A stretch of 45,930 nt of DNA from Streptomyces griseus. Its GTDB lineage: Bacteria > Actinomycetota > Actinomycetes > Nanopelagicales > Nanopelagicaceae. Below the pieces are notes generated by a model. That model saw nothing but the letters and a program-made list of their open reading frames with translations, did not search any database and was not told the origin of the DNA. Each line of letters opens with the position of its first letter. Positions within the stretch are counted from its first letter, which is position 1. This document shows positions 26,990 through 36,095 of this stretch, one piece after another. The stretch is taken from positions 1 to 45,930 of the forward strand of contig CAMBDL010000012.1 of the NCBI GenBank assembly GCA_945865365.1, given 5' to 3'. The position numbers and the translations under genes are program-made.

Positions 26990-28402
26990 ATGTCGAAGCC
27001 AACAATCATCCTTGCGACCAGTAACGGCGTGGGAATGGGCCACCTTGCACGAGCTAGCGCCATTGCTCTTTCACTTAAAGAGATAGCAAATCCAATAATT
27101 GTTTCAATGGCTGGCGGAATTGCTGAGATTCCATCTTTTATGGATATTCGTTGCGAATATATTCCTGGGCGAGATCGCTTGTGGATGTCGCGAGAAAAAT
27201 GGGATACATACCTACGTGATCGCCTATTAGCACTTATCGAAGAGACCGATGCAAAGGTTTTATCTTTTGACGGCGTCGTTCCTTATCCAGGGGTAATTGC
27301 GGCAAAGAATGCAAATCCAAAGATAAAACTTGTATGGGTACGACGAGGTTTGTGGCAAAAGAAACCGCAACGATTTGTCTTAGGCTTACAAGCGGCAATG
27401 ATGGATGCAGTTATTGAACCAGGAGATATTGCACGGGACTACGACTTTGGACCAACGTCAAAGCGTAAGGATTCAGTCTTAACTTCCCCAGTCTCACTTT
27501 TTAGAAAAGACGAGGCGATGTCGCGCGAAGATGCCCGACGGGCTCTGGGTTTGGATCTTGATCGCCCCGTTGCATTAGTGCAACTTGGAACAGGTGAGAG
27601 TGATGTGAATGAAAAAATGACTGCAGCCCTAGAAGGATTAATCGGCTGGAGAGATTTACAGGTTATTTTGACAAAGGCGCCTATCGATAAAGATGGCAAA
27701 TCTTTAGCGCCAGCTGGTTTAGATATTAAAGTCGCACGATACTTTCCCTTAGCAAAAGTACTTCATGCATTTGATGCAGGTATTTGTGCTACTGGTTATA
27801 ACGGAGTCCATGAATTACTCCCCGCTCAGATTCCAACCGTCTTTGTATCCAATATTCGTGGCACTGATGATCAAGAGGCACGTGCGAAGTGGTGTCACGA
27901 TTTTGGCTATGCGCTGCGTGCAGACCAAAGTAATCTCACAGACATCACTGCTACGGTAAGAAAACTACAAGATCCCCAACTCCGAGCCACGCTGTCGAAG
28001 CGATGCGCCGAACTTCCAGATACAAATGGCAGTAACGAGATTGCTGCAATATTGCTTGAGTTAGCAATACAAGAAAAAGCTCACAGCGCTAAGACATTTA
28101 CTTTTATGCGATTGATAGTACAAGACCATATTAACCGCGGCTTGCGCCACGTTGCTAACCTAGGCGTTCGCAGACTTTCTCTTATTTACCGATACTTAAA
28201 TCCGCACATTGTTGTTCAGGTAACTACTCAAGATGCTCCTATATTTGATGACACTACTAAGCCTGAAGAGCTCCGCGGGTTGATTAAGTCCACAACCCGT
28301 TTTGAGCACCTAATTACAGGCGCTTCCAATGCTTATCGAAAGCGCCGTGAAGAAATCGCTAAAAAAGCATACGGTGATTTGGTCCAGGTAATTAAGAAAT
28401 AG
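26990..28402 (+). CDS. MurG-like (GT-B) glycosyltransferase of unknown specificity
   Basis: This 470-residue protein starts with a glycine-rich loop TSNGVGMGHLARASAIALSL like MurG and related GT28 enzymes. Its C-terminal Rossmann half has LVQLGTGE, ARYFPLAKVLHAFDAGICATGYNGVHELL and PTVFVSNIRGTDDQEARA, the nucleotide-sugar binding pattern. About 90 C-terminal basic residues extend beyond the usual fold. It is not MurG itself, which sits in the division cluster. The ATG at 26990 is chosen over 26927 because TAGGCT lies 7 nt upstream and the glycine loop should be near the N-terminus. Substrate unknown. Confidence 0.8.
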   Translation: MSKPTIILATSNGVGMGHLARASAIALSLKEIANPIIVSMAGGIAEIPSFMDIRCEYIPGRDRLWMSREKWDTYLRDRLLALIEETDAKVLSFDGVVPYPGVIAAKNANPKIKLVWVRRGLWQKKPQRFVLGLQAAMMDAVIEPGDIARDYDFGPTSKRKDSVLTSPVSLFRKDEAMSREDARRALGLDLDRPVALVQLGTGESDVNEKMTAALEGLIGWRDLQVILTKAPIDKDGKSLAPAGLDIKVARYFPLAKVLHAFDAGICATGYNGVHELLPAQIPTVFVSNIRGTDDQEARAKWCHDFGYALRADQSNLTDITATVRKLQDPQLRATLSKRCAELPDTNGSNEIAAILLELAIQEKAHSAKTFTFMRLIVQDHINRGLRHVANLGVRRLSLIYRYLNPHIVVQVTTQDAPIFDDTTKPEELRGLIKSTTRFEHLITGASNAYRKRREEIAKKAYGDLVQVIKK

Positions 28403-28421
28403 TTCTCCGAGGGTTACCGAA

Positions 28422-29216
28422 CTAAAAACGCGAGCGAATCTCCCACAAGTCCTTAAACACAGGGTTAAATAAGGTGCTTGATAAATACTCAACACCACTT
28501 GATCCACCTGTACCGATTTTGTGACCGATAGTTCGCTCCACCATCTTGACGTGGCGATAGCGCCACTCTTGGATTCCTTCATCTATATCTAATAGTCGCT
28601 CGCACACCGATGCACTCTCTGGATCATTTCGATGTACATCGAGCAATACATCCTGGACGCGCAGATTGGCTTCATAAGCTAAGGATCGATCGCGCGCTAG
28701 AACATCAGTTGGAATCGCATGACCGCGTTTAACTAAATAAGCCAAGGCTGAATCCCACACCGAGTTAGAGCCTGTAAGTAAGGCGATTTCGGCCTGAACA
28801 TCTGGTGGTAAATGCCCAGCCATTTTATTATCACGACGGCCTAATAATGCTTCAACTTTTCTAAATTGTGCTGATTGAAAACCACTAGATGAAGATAAAT
28901 ATGATCGAAAAGCGTTGAACTGTAGGGGCGTCATGGTTTCCAAAATATCTATCTGCGTGACACAGACTTTCATAATGGTACGAATCCGACCAAGAATAGC
29001 TAATGAATAATGCGTATCTCCCGACTCCATTGCTCGCTGCGCTTGGAGAAACTCATGAATAATCTGTTTAAACCAGAGTTCGTATGTTTGGTGAATAATA
29101 ATAAATAGCATTTCATCATGCTCAGGACCAATTGAGAGTGGTCGCTGCAAGCTTAAAAGCTCATCGACGGCTAGATACGATGTATATGTAAGCGCTGAAT
29201 CAAAGTTATCGCTCAT
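28422..29216 (-). CDS. kynA: Tryptophan 2,3-dioxygenase
   Basis: This 264-residue haem enzyme opens the indole ring of tryptophan to N-formylkynurenine. Family motifs are HDEMLFIIIHQTYELWFKQI near the N-terminus and RYRHVKMVERTIGHKIGTGG near the C-terminus, the latter containing the proximal haem His. Helix-rich middle parts (LQFNAFRSYL, SSGFQSAQFRKVE) are conserved. It is the second gene after kynU with a 4-nt overlap. Kynurenine formamidase, the step between the two enzymes, is not encoded here. Confidence 0.95.
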   Translation of the reverse strand: MSDNFDSALTYTSYLAVDELLSLQRPLSIGPEHDEMLFIIIHQTYELWFKQIIHEFLQAQRAMESGDTHYSLAILGRIRTIMKVCVTQIDILETMTPLQFNAFRSYLSSSSGFQSAQFRKVEALLGRRDNKMAGHLPPDVQAEIALLTGSNSVWDSALAYLVKRGHAIPTDVLARDRSLAYEANLRVQDVLLDVHRNDPESASVCERLLDIDEGIQEWRYRHVKMVERTIGHKIGTGGSSGVEYLSSTLFNPVFKDLWEIRSRF

Positions 29217-30487
29217 GTGACTCTAGAACCCCCTTCTTTCACGGTTTTATAGGCCCCAGACTCAATTAGATCCCGCATTCGCGCAAAACCATCCCACACT
29301 TCAACATATGACGTTGCGAGCGGTGAAATGGCTAGGCGGATTGAATTAGGTGTTCTGTAATCTGGAATGACGTTTGCTATCTGGCGAAGTGCAACACAAA
29401 TCTGTGACGCATCAGGGTGTACCAGAGAGATATGCCCCCCACGTTCTTTAGGGTTACGCGAAGTATTTAACTCAACCCCGAGAGGCTTTAACCACGCATC
29501 GTAAAGCTCAATCATCATCTGCGTGCCAAGACCTGCCTTAACCTCTACCAAATCAATACCAGCCTCTTTAATCATTGAGAATGCAGTTTGAACGCATCGA
29601 ATTCCCATTAAGGAAGGACTTGCAATTTGAAACCCACGTATTCCATCAGCCTTTTCAAAGACTGGTCCCATTTCAAACTGTGCACCTTGCGCAAACCAAC
29701 CTTGAATAGGAACTTGTAACTCTTGTTGAATTCTGGTGCTCACATACAACCATGCGGGTGAACCGGGACCAGAGTTACCATATTTATATGTACACCCAAC
29801 ACATAAATCAACACCGTTTGCATCAAGATTTAAATTAATTGCACCCACTGCATGACTGGCATCCCACACAACTAATCCACCTATTGCGCGAACCTGGTCG
29901 GTTATCGCTTTCATATCTGAACGAGCACCGGATCGATATTGAATTACTTCCAATGTAACAAGTGCGACATCATCATTTAAGTAAGGAGCCAAAACTTCTG
30001 GAGTGATTCGCTCATGAGTCGCAATGGCGGAATCCTCATTATTAATAATGAGGAGATTTAACTTGAACTGCTTGGCAATTCCTTCAAGTATGTATCTGTC
30101 AGTGGGGAAGTTGGCGGCATCAGTAATAATTGTCTTTCGGCCAGGACGTGCATGAATTGCAGCTAAACACAGCTGATAGAAGTTAACCGATGTTGTATCG
30201 CACACCAATGTCTGACCAGGCCCAGCGCCCAAGGCTGCAGCTGCAAGTAAGTCACCGGTTGGCTGTGCTTCATCGACCCAATGCCCCCAGCCTGTAACAA
30301 CTTCTGGCCCCCACTCGCGAGTCATAAACTCATTAATGGCCGTGATAGTCGCCTTCGGAAGGCGGCCTAGTGAATTTCCATCTAAATAACACATATCTGG
30401 ATCTGAGACTACAAATTGCGACTTGTAGTGGGCTAGTGGGTCATTTCTATCTAGCTCTTGCGCGTATTCGCGGTCAGTCGCATTCAT
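29213..30487 (-). CDS. kynU: Kynureninase
   Basis: This 424-residue PLP enzyme cleaves kynurenine to anthranilate and alanine. MCYLDGNSLGRLPKA is the typical N-terminal motif. VWDASHAVGA carries the PLP Asp, and the PLP lysine is in CVGCTYKYGNSGPGSPAW. It is the promoter-proximal gene, with TACCTT 6 nt before its ATG, in a promoter that overlaps that of the divergent ABC-F gene. Together with kynA this allows conversion of tryptophan to anthranilate if formamidase activity exists elsewhere. Confidence 0.95.
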   Translation of the reverse strand: MNATDREYAQELDRNDPLAHYKSQFVVSDPDMCYLDGNSLGRLPKATITAINEFMTREWGPEVVTGWGHWVDEAQPTGDLLAAAALGAGPGQTLVCDTTSVNFYQLCLAAIHARPGRKTIITDAANFPTDRYILEGIAKQFKLNLLIINNEDSAIATHERITPEVLAPYLNDDVALVTLEVIQYRSGARSDMKAITDQVRAIGGLVVWDASHAVGAINLNLDANGVDLCVGCTYKYGNSGPGSPAWLYVSTRIQQELQVPIQGWFAQGAQFEMGPVFEKADGIRGFQIASPSLMGIRCVQTAFSMIKEAGIDLVEVKAGLGTQMMIELYDAWLKPLGVELNTSRNPKERGGHISLVHPDASQICVALRQIANVIPDYRTPNSIRLAISPLATSYVEVWDGFARMRDLIESGAYKTVKEGGSRVT

Positions 30488-30511
30488 GGATGAAAGGTAC
30501 GCTCTCCCATC
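30488..30511. promoter_or_regulatory. Overlapping divergent promoters, kynU / ABC-F
   Basis: In a 24-nt gap, TACCTT on the minus strand (30494-30499) is 6 nt from the kynU ATG, and TACGCT on the plus strand (30498-30503) is 8 nt from the ABC-F ATG. The hexamers share 2 bp, so polymerase should open only one direction at a time. Confidence 0.6.
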
Positions 30512-32281
30512 ATGGCGCGCAATGTTGTTAATATCGAAGAGGTCTCCAAAGCCTTTGATATTAAAGAGCTCTTAGTGGCTGTATCTCTTGGCGTATCTGA
30601 GGGCGATCGCATTGGAATCGTGGGCCGAAACGGTAGCGGCAAAAGTACCCTGATGAAAGTTATCGCGGGTATTGAAGCACCTGATTCAGGGCGAGTAACA
30701 AAATCCAACTCTGCGCGTATTGGAATTCTTTCTCAGGTCGATTTTGAAAACCCCGAGAGCACAGTAGGGGAAGTTGTACTAGGCGATACCGCAAAACACG
30801 AATGGGCAAGTGAGCCAAATATCCGCGAAGTCTTCACGGGCTTATTTGGAAGTTTTGATGATCACATCTTTGATCGAAAATTTGGCCAACTATCAGGCGG
30901 TGAACGTAGGCGAGTAGGTTTAGCGAAACTTTTGATTAATGAGTTAGATCTAATTTTATTAGATGAGCCTACAAACCACTTAGATGTTGAAGGCGTCGCT
31001 TGGCTTGCTAGCTATATAAATAATCGCAAAGGGTTGGCATTAACGGTAGTAACACATGATCGTTGGTTCCTAGATGCAGTTACAGATCGAACTTGGGAAG
31101 TAGTTGGTGGGAAAGTTGAAGAATATGACGGTGGCTATAGCGCTTTTGTTTTAGCAAAAGCAGAGCGCGCTCGTCAAACATCAGTTATGGATCAGCGTCG
31201 TAATATGTTGATCAAGAAAGAGCTTGCATGGCTGCGCCGGGGAGCGCCTGCGCAAACAGTAAAGCCAAAGTTTCGAGTCGATGCCGCAAATGTTTTAATC
31301 GCCGGTGAGCCCGAGCCCCGCAACCAAGGTGAACTTCTTAAATTTGCTCTCAATCGTTTAGGCAAAACTGTCTTTGAAGCCCACCACGTTCAAGTAAAAC
31401 TTGGCGACAATGAACTTATAAACGATCTGTACTGGAATATTGGCCCCGGAGATAGAATTGGAATTGTAGGTATAAACGGGGCAGGCAAAACAACGCTAAT
31501 GCGCACATTAATCGGAGAGATTCACCCAACTGCTGGAAAACTAGTTACGGGTGTAACAGTTAAGCCCGCATTCTTGACTCAACACTTAGATGAGTTAGAT
31601 CCAACATGGCGAGTTCTAGAGGCGGTTGAAAAAATTGCTAATCGCGTAGAACTCGGTGGTGGACGTGAACTATCAGCCTCGCAACTCTGCGAACGCTTGG
31701 GTTTTGATCGAGAGTCACAGTGGACCCCAGTTGGCGATTTATCTGGTGGAGAGAAGCGCCGCCTGCAGTTAACACGCTTGCTGATGGATAGCCCAAACGT
31801 ATTGCTGCTCGATGAGCCTACAAATGATTTTGATATTGAAACCCTGACCGAACTTGAAGATTTGCTCGATAGCTACGGGGGAACATTGATTGTTATTTCA
31901 CACGATAGGTATTTCTTAGAGCGGGTTTGTGATCGTTTCGTTGGCTTGCTAGGTGATAAATCTGTTCGCGACTTACCTCGGGGCGTGGATGAATATCTAG
32001 AGATGCGTGAGAGGGCGACTCAAACCCAAGACACTGTTCAAAAAGACAAGAAAAGCTCTAACGCTGCCGAAGAGCGTCAACTCAAGAAAGATAAGGCACG
32101 CCTTGAACGTCAGATGGAAAAGGCCGATGCTCGAGTTACAGAGTTGGTTGCACGCCAAGAAGCCGCTGCATTTGAGCCAGAACTATTAGCCCTCATCACT
32201 CAAGATTTACACAATGCACGCGTAGACAAAGACAAACTAGAAGAAGAGTGGCTTCAAGTCCTGCTGTTCCTAGAGGGATAA
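30512..32281 (+). CDS. ABC-F family ATPase (translation factor type)
   Basis: This 589-residue soluble protein has two ABC domains: Walker A GRNGSGKST with LSGGERRR and LLDEPTNHLD, then GINGAGKTT with LSGGEKRR and LLDEPTNDFD. A linker rich in charged residues (about 225-275) links them, and a C-terminal Lys/Glu-rich coiled-coil tail (about 505-575) resembles Uup. ABC-F proteins act on ribosomes, and some protect against antibiotics. Housekeeping function is more likely here, but resistance cannot be excluded. It has no membrane segments. YqhA-like gene follows after 14 nt. Confidence 0.93.
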   Translation: MARNVVNIEEVSKAFDIKELLVAVSLGVSEGDRIGIVGRNGSGKSTLMKVIAGIEAPDSGRVTKSNSARIGILSQVDFENPESTVGEVVLGDTAKHEWASEPNIREVFTGLFGSFDDHIFDRKFGQLSGGERRRVGLAKLLINELDLILLDEPTNHLDVEGVAWLASYINNRKGLALTVVTHDRWFLDAVTDRTWEVVGGKVEEYDGGYSAFVLAKAERARQTSVMDQRRNMLIKKELAWLRRGAPAQTVKPKFRVDAANVLIAGEPEPRNQGELLKFALNRLGKTVFEAHHVQVKLGDNELINDLYWNIGPGDRIGIVGINGAGKTTLMRTLIGEIHPTAGKLVTGVTVKPAFLTQHLDELDPTWRVLEAVEKIANRVELGGGRELSASQLCERLGFDRESQWTPVGDLSGGEKRRLQLTRLLMDSPNVLLLDEPTNDFDIETLTELEDLLDSYGGTLIVISHDRYFLERVCDRFVGLLGDKSVRDLPRGVDEYLEMRERATQTQDTVQKDKKSSNAAEERQLKKDKARLERQMEKADARVTELVARQEAAAFEPELLALITQDLHNARVDKDKLEEEWLQVLLFLEG

Positions 32282-32283
32282 GT

Positions 32284-32289
32284 TAAAGT
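32284..32289 (+). promoter_or_regulatory. -10 element TAAAGT, 6 nt before YqhA-like gene
   Basis: It starts 3 nt after the ABC-F stop and ends 6 nt before the ATG at 32296. The gene may thus have its own leaderless promoter besides read-through from ABC-F. Confidence 0.5.
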
Positions 32290-32295
32290 TCTCCT

Positions 32296-32826
32296 ATGAG
32301 CAAAATTTCACATGGAGTAGAAGTTGTATTGTTTCGATCCCGTTTTCTCCTAGCCCCACTGTATTTGGGGTTAGTTGGAGCATTAGTTCTTCTCTCTTTC
32401 CGTTTCTTAATTGAGTTTTATCACTTAGCCCTGCACATTGGAGAGGCAACACCACAAAGCTTCACGTTGGACTTACTGGCCTTGTTAGATTTAACTCTCT
32501 TAGCAAATTTAATTCTGATGGTTATATTTGCCGGATATGAGAACTTTGTTTCCCGAATAGATGTCGCAACAGAGTCAAAAGATCGCCCACACTGGATGGG
32601 AACGATTGATTTCAGTGGCTTAAAAATCAAATTAATTGGTTCACTTGTAGCAATCTCAGTAATTGAACTATTAAAGGATTTTATTGAACTAACTGGCGAG
32701 GATCACGTTGGCGGTGGCACAAAGTGGCGAATTGTTATTCATTTAACCTTCGTGGCATCGGGTGTGCTTTTTGCACTCATGGATTGGATTGCCGATAAGC
32801 GAGAGTTCCACGGGACGCACGCCTAA
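32296..32826 (+). CDS. YqhA/UPF0114 family membrane protein
   Basis: This 176-residue protein has four predicted transmembrane helices. The order of hydrophobic segments and the central YENFVSR and DFSGLKIKLIGSLVAISVIELL pattern (about 78-130) matches UPF0114. Function is unknown in any organism I know. It follows ABC-F on the same strand but with a possible own promoter. Confidence 0.88.
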   Translation: MSKISHGVEVVLFRSRFLLAPLYLGLVGALVLLSFRFLIEFYHLALHIGEATPQSFTLDLLALLDLTLLANLILMVIFAGYENFVSRIDVATESKDRPHWMGTIDFSGLKIKLIGSLVAISVIELLKDFIELTGEDHVGGGTKWRIVIHLTFVASGVLFALMDWIADKREFHGTHA

Positions 32827-32918
32827 GAGTTCACTTTCGGTTTACTACTAGTCCTTTAAGAATCCACCTTTTGTTCTAGCGTCGTAATACATCATTCTCC
32901 TAAACCTCAACACAGAGA

Positions 32919-34526
32919 ATGGGAAAAATGAAACTTACTAAGCCAATTATTGCTGGCACAGCTATTCTAACAGCGGTTGCATTTGCAGCCACAGCTGTTG
33001 CTTTAGGCTCAAAGCCAGTTTATCTTCTTTCAAAGAGCGCCGCAGTTGATATTAAAGTTATTGCAACTGTAGGCGACACAATCACAGGCACAATGGTTCG
33101 CGGAATTCCAGATGGAATGGGCGCTTACGACAATGGTCGTGGAGGAATCTCCCTTCTATCTGTCCACGAAATATCAACCAGCGCCGCTCTTGCTCTAAAG
33201 GGCAAATCATCAACAGCGCCATGGGGAACTTCAATTACAAAGTTCAACGTAAGCAAGGGAAGCAAGGCAGTTACTCGTGCTGATAACTTTATAAGTAATA
33301 TTAACTTCTACAACTACACAACAGGCAAGTACCAGGCGACTCCAGCAGGGACGGCACCAGTAGGTGCATCTGGCGCAGGAACCTTTGACTGGGGTATCAG
33401 CCGTTTCTGTTCAGCGACGTACGCAGCAGCAGGAACATTCATCCATGACGGTGTTGGTTATGCAGGTGGATTATTCTTCTCAGGCGAAGAAGCAGGCGAT
33501 GAAAACCGCGGATTTGCATTTGAAGAAGATGGAACTGGATACACGCTTCCACGCATGGGAATGTATGCATTTGAAAACATCATGCCATCACTAAAGCCAG
33601 GACCTAATACTGTTGTAATCGGCTCAGAAGATGGGTCAGCAACAGATAGTCAGCTATATGTTTACGCTGGAAAGAAGCAGTCAACTGGTACTGCAATCGA
33701 TAAGGCTGGACTTACAAATGGTGATCTTCATGTAATGAACATCCCAACAATTAAGACCGACAACTTGTTCCGCGCAACAGTAGGCAAGAACAAGAAGGTG
33801 CCAGTTGAGTTTGTAAAAGTTGACTGGGACAGCTCACCTTCTGCTTTTGCCAAGGAGTCTGGTGCAAAGGGAACAACACTTGCACGCGTTGAAGATGGCC
33901 ATTGGGACCCATCTAATCCAAATGTTTTCTACTTTGTAACAACAGAGTCAAACAAGGATCCAATTGCAACAGCACCAAACCCAGCTCTACCAACTGTCGC
34001 TCGTGATGGTGGCGCTCTATGGCGCTTAACTTTCAAGGATGCACAGAACCCAGCTGCTGGTGCAGAGCTTGAAATGTTGCTTAACGGTGGAGAGTCTATT
34101 TACTTGGTTAAGCCAGATAACATCACTGTTACAGAAGATGGAAAGTACCTGTTGCTTCAGGAAGATCCAGGTGGCAACGAATCCTTAGCTCGCATCATCG
34201 CTTACCGTGTATCAGATGGGAAGCTTGCAGTTGTTGCACAGTTTGATGCAAATAAGTTCTTGACTGGTGGATCGGAATTCATGACTATTGATGAAGAGGC
34301 AAGTGGAATTATCGATGTAACTAAGTTGTTCGCTAAGCCAGGCGATACAAACGCTTACTTCTTCACCAACGCACAGATTCACACAAAAACAGGTGCGATT
34401 GCTGCTCGTCCAGATCTAGCAAAGGGCAAAGTTGCCAAGCTGGAAGCGATTAATACTGCAACAGTTGAAGGTGGTCAGTTCTACATAATGACAATCTCTA
34501 ACTGGGACACAGTCTTTAACGGATAA
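32919..34526 (+). CDS. Secreted PhoX-like (DUF839) protein, possible alkaline phosphatase
   Basis: This 535-residue exported protein has an N-terminal hydrophobic signal or anchor (KPIIAGTAILTAVAFAATAVAL). The remainder has a beta-propeller-like pattern with GGISLLSVHE, VIGSEDGSATDSQLYVYAG, ARVEDGHWDP, LWRLTF and PDNITVTEDGKYLLLQED, typical of DUF839/PhoX proteins that bind calcium and iron. The usual Tat twin-arginine signal of PhoX is missing, which argues for a divergent member exported by Sec. The start may be ATG 32919 or 32928. A strong terminator follows. Phosphate release is the likely but unproven role. Confidence 0.82.
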   Translation: MGKMKLTKPIIAGTAILTAVAFAATAVALGSKPVYLLSKSAAVDIKVIATVGDTITGTMVRGIPDGMGAYDNGRGGISLLSVHEISTSAALALKGKSSTAPWGTSITKFNVSKGSKAVTRADNFISNINFYNYTTGKYQATPAGTAPVGASGAGTFDWGISRFCSATYAAAGTFIHDGVGYAGGLFFSGEEAGDENRGFAFEEDGTGYTLPRMGMYAFENIMPSLKPGPNTVVIGSEDGSATDSQLYVYAGKKQSTGTAIDKAGLTNGDLHVMNIPTIKTDNLFRATVGKNKKVPVEFVKVDWDSSPSAFAKESGAKGTTLARVEDGHWDPSNPNVFYFVTTESNKDPIATAPNPALPTVARDGGALWRLTFKDAQNPAAGAELEMLLNGGESIYLVKPDNITVTEDGKYLLLQEDPGGNESLARIIAYRVSDGKLAVVAQFDANKFLTGGSEFMTIDEEASGIIDVTKLFAKPGDTNAYFFTNAQIHTKTGAIAARPDLAKGKVAKLEAINTATVEGGQFYIMTISNWDTVFNG

Positions 34527-34540
34527 ATAATCAATAAGCT

Positions 34541-34584
34541 AAAGCCAGGCGGGCTACGAGGGTCCCGCCTGGCTTTTGTTTTTG
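34541..34584 (+). terminator. Intrinsic terminator after PhoX-like gene
   Basis: A 13-bp stem pairs AAAGCCAGGCGGG (34541-34553) with CCCGCCTGGCTTT (34564-34576), around a 10-nt loop, followed by TGTTTTTG. Confidence 0.93.
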
Positions 34585-34588
34585 TTGG

Positions 34589-34594
34589 TAATCT
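34589..34594 (+). promoter_or_regulatory. -10 element TAATCT, 6 nt before DMT transporter gene
   Basis: It lies directly after the U-tract of the preceding terminator and exactly 6 nt before the ATG at 34601. The hexamer equals the one before the phosphodiesterase gene. Confidence 0.6.
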
Positions 34595-34600
34595 CGCACA

Positions 34601-35545
34601 ATGCGCTTAGACCTTCTTGCCGCCCTCTCAGGATTAATGATTGCCTTTCAATCCCGCGCAAATGGCGAGCTCTCGCACAAACTCAACAATAGTCTTGAGG
34701 CTGCACTTGTATCTTTTGGTTCAGGGTTAGCTGTGATATTAATTATTGCGCTCTTTAATCCATCGATTAAAGAAGGGCTATCAAATCTTCGCTCTGCGGT
34801 CTCACGCGGTGAAATCGCTCGATGGAAGTTGCTTGCTGGGGCCCTTGGTGGAAGCTTTGTAGCGATTCAAACTCACATTGTTCCCTTGGTTGGCGTTGCC
34901 ATTTATTCCGTGGCCTCCATTGCAGGTCAAACTGCCATGTCTCTGGTTGTAGATCGGATTGGCCTAACCGGCGGTGGAAAGCGAGCTATAAGTGGGCGCC
35001 GGATTGCCGCCGCAGCGCTTACGGTTATTGCAGTGCTTGTCTCAGTTGGAGATCGGATAGATGCACGGAATTTATCTATAATCGCGGTATTTATGGGTTG
35101 TATTGCCGGCGCAGTGGTTGGTATTCAGCGAGCACTTAATGGGCAGATTAATGAATACTCACATCAGAGTTTTACAACGTCACTGTTGAACTTTATTACC
35201 GGTACAACTTTCTTAGCTCTACTCATTCTTGTGGGAGTAGCAACTAACCGCACGCATTTTGTTGCTCTTCCTGCTGGCCCTTGGTGGATTTATACAGGCG
35301 GTGTCATTGGTGTCATATACATCGCTTTTACATCCACAATTGTCCAACATTTAGGAGTTCTTACCTTTACTTTATTTAGTGTTGGGGGCCAATTAGTAGG
35401 CTCATTGATAATCGATTTTGTTTCACCGACTGATGGTGTGGATATAAGCGCTTATCTTGTAACTGGAATTGTGATGACTTATTTAGGAGTTATCGCCGGT
35501 GGCGTAAATAGTTCACGAGTGCCGAAACCAGTGAGGCACAAATAA
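34601..35545 (+). CDS. DMT-superfamily transporter, YdcZ/DUF606 type, two repeats
   Basis: This 314-residue protein has about ten transmembrane helices made of two homologous halves. LSGLMIAFQSRANGELS in the first half mirrors FMGCIAGAVVGIQRALNGQIN in the second, and IYSVASIAGQTAMSLVVDRIGL mirrors LFSVGGQLVGSLIIDFVSP. This internal duplication is typical of fused YdcZ proteins. The substrate is unknown. Its last 56 nt overlap the convergent dedA coding region, and both stops are unambiguous. Confidence 0.88.
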   Translation: MRLDLLAALSGLMIAFQSRANGELSHKLNNSLEAALVSFGSGLAVILIIALFNPSIKEGLSNLRSAVSRGEIARWKLLAGALGGSFVAIQTHIVPLVGVAIYSVASIAGQTAMSLVVDRIGLTGGGKRAISGRRIAAAALTVIAVLVSVGDRIDARNLSIIAVFMGCIAGAVVGIQRALNGQINEYSHQSFTTSLLNFITGTTFLALLILVGVATNRTHFVALPAGPWWIYTGGVIGVIYIAFTSTIVQHLGVLTFTLFSVGGQLVGSLIIDFVSPTDGVDISAYLVTGIVMTYLGVIAGGVNSSRVPKPVRHK

Positions 35546-36095
35546 AGAAAGCTGCGATTGCATATGACCACGTCTTTACCCATGGCAAGGTAGCTGCGTA
35601 ATAACCGGCAAGAGTGATGCCAACACCCCACAGCAAGGCACCTAAAGCATTTGCCGTGAGAAACTTGTAGTAATTCATCTTTGAAGCACCGGCAATTGGT
35701 GGGACGAAGGTTCGAATCCAGGGGAAGAAGCGCGCAGCGACGACTGCCCACCAACCCGTTTGTTGATAAAAGCGTTCAGATCTGGCAATCATGCTCTGCA
35801 TGCGCGGAGAATCTCTTTTTTCTAAATATGGACGTCCAACTAATCGACCGAGAACAAAGCCTATTTGGTCGCCAAAAAATGCAGCTAGGAAGATTATGGT
35901 GACAAGAACGAGAATATTTACATCTTTGTGAGCGGCGGCGACTAAACCTGCGCTAAAGAGAATTGAATCACCAGGTAAGAAAAAGCCGAATAAAAAACCG
36001 GTTTCAAAGAAGATTACCAAGCCGATTACTAGGTAGATTAGAAAAGGTGCAAGAGAAGACAGTTGTGCATCAAAAGATGCAGCTAGCTCGATCAC
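35490..36095 (-). CDS. DedA family membrane protein
   Basis: This 201-residue polytopic protein has the DedA pattern: FFETGFLFGFFLPGDSILFSAGLVA, FFGDQIGFVLGRLVGR, and ARFFPWIRTFVPPIAGASKMNYYKF near the middle. DedA proteins act as lipid flippases or in membrane homeostasis, and some transport undecaprenyl phosphate. Its start overlaps the malic enzyme stop by 4 nt, so it is translated as the last gene of upp-malic enzyme-dedA. It shares 56 nt of coding sequence with the opposing transporter. Confidence 0.92.
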   Translation of the reverse strand: MIELAASFDAQLSSLAPFLIYLVIGLVIFFETGFLFGFFLPGDSILFSAGLVAAAHKDVNILVLVTIIFLAAFFGDQIGFVLGRLVGRPYLEKRDSPRMQSMIARSERFYQQTGWWAVVAARFFPWIRTFVPPIAGASKMNYYKFLTANALGALLWGVGITLAGYYAATLPWVKTWSYAIAAFFICASLVSALVNYLRHRR

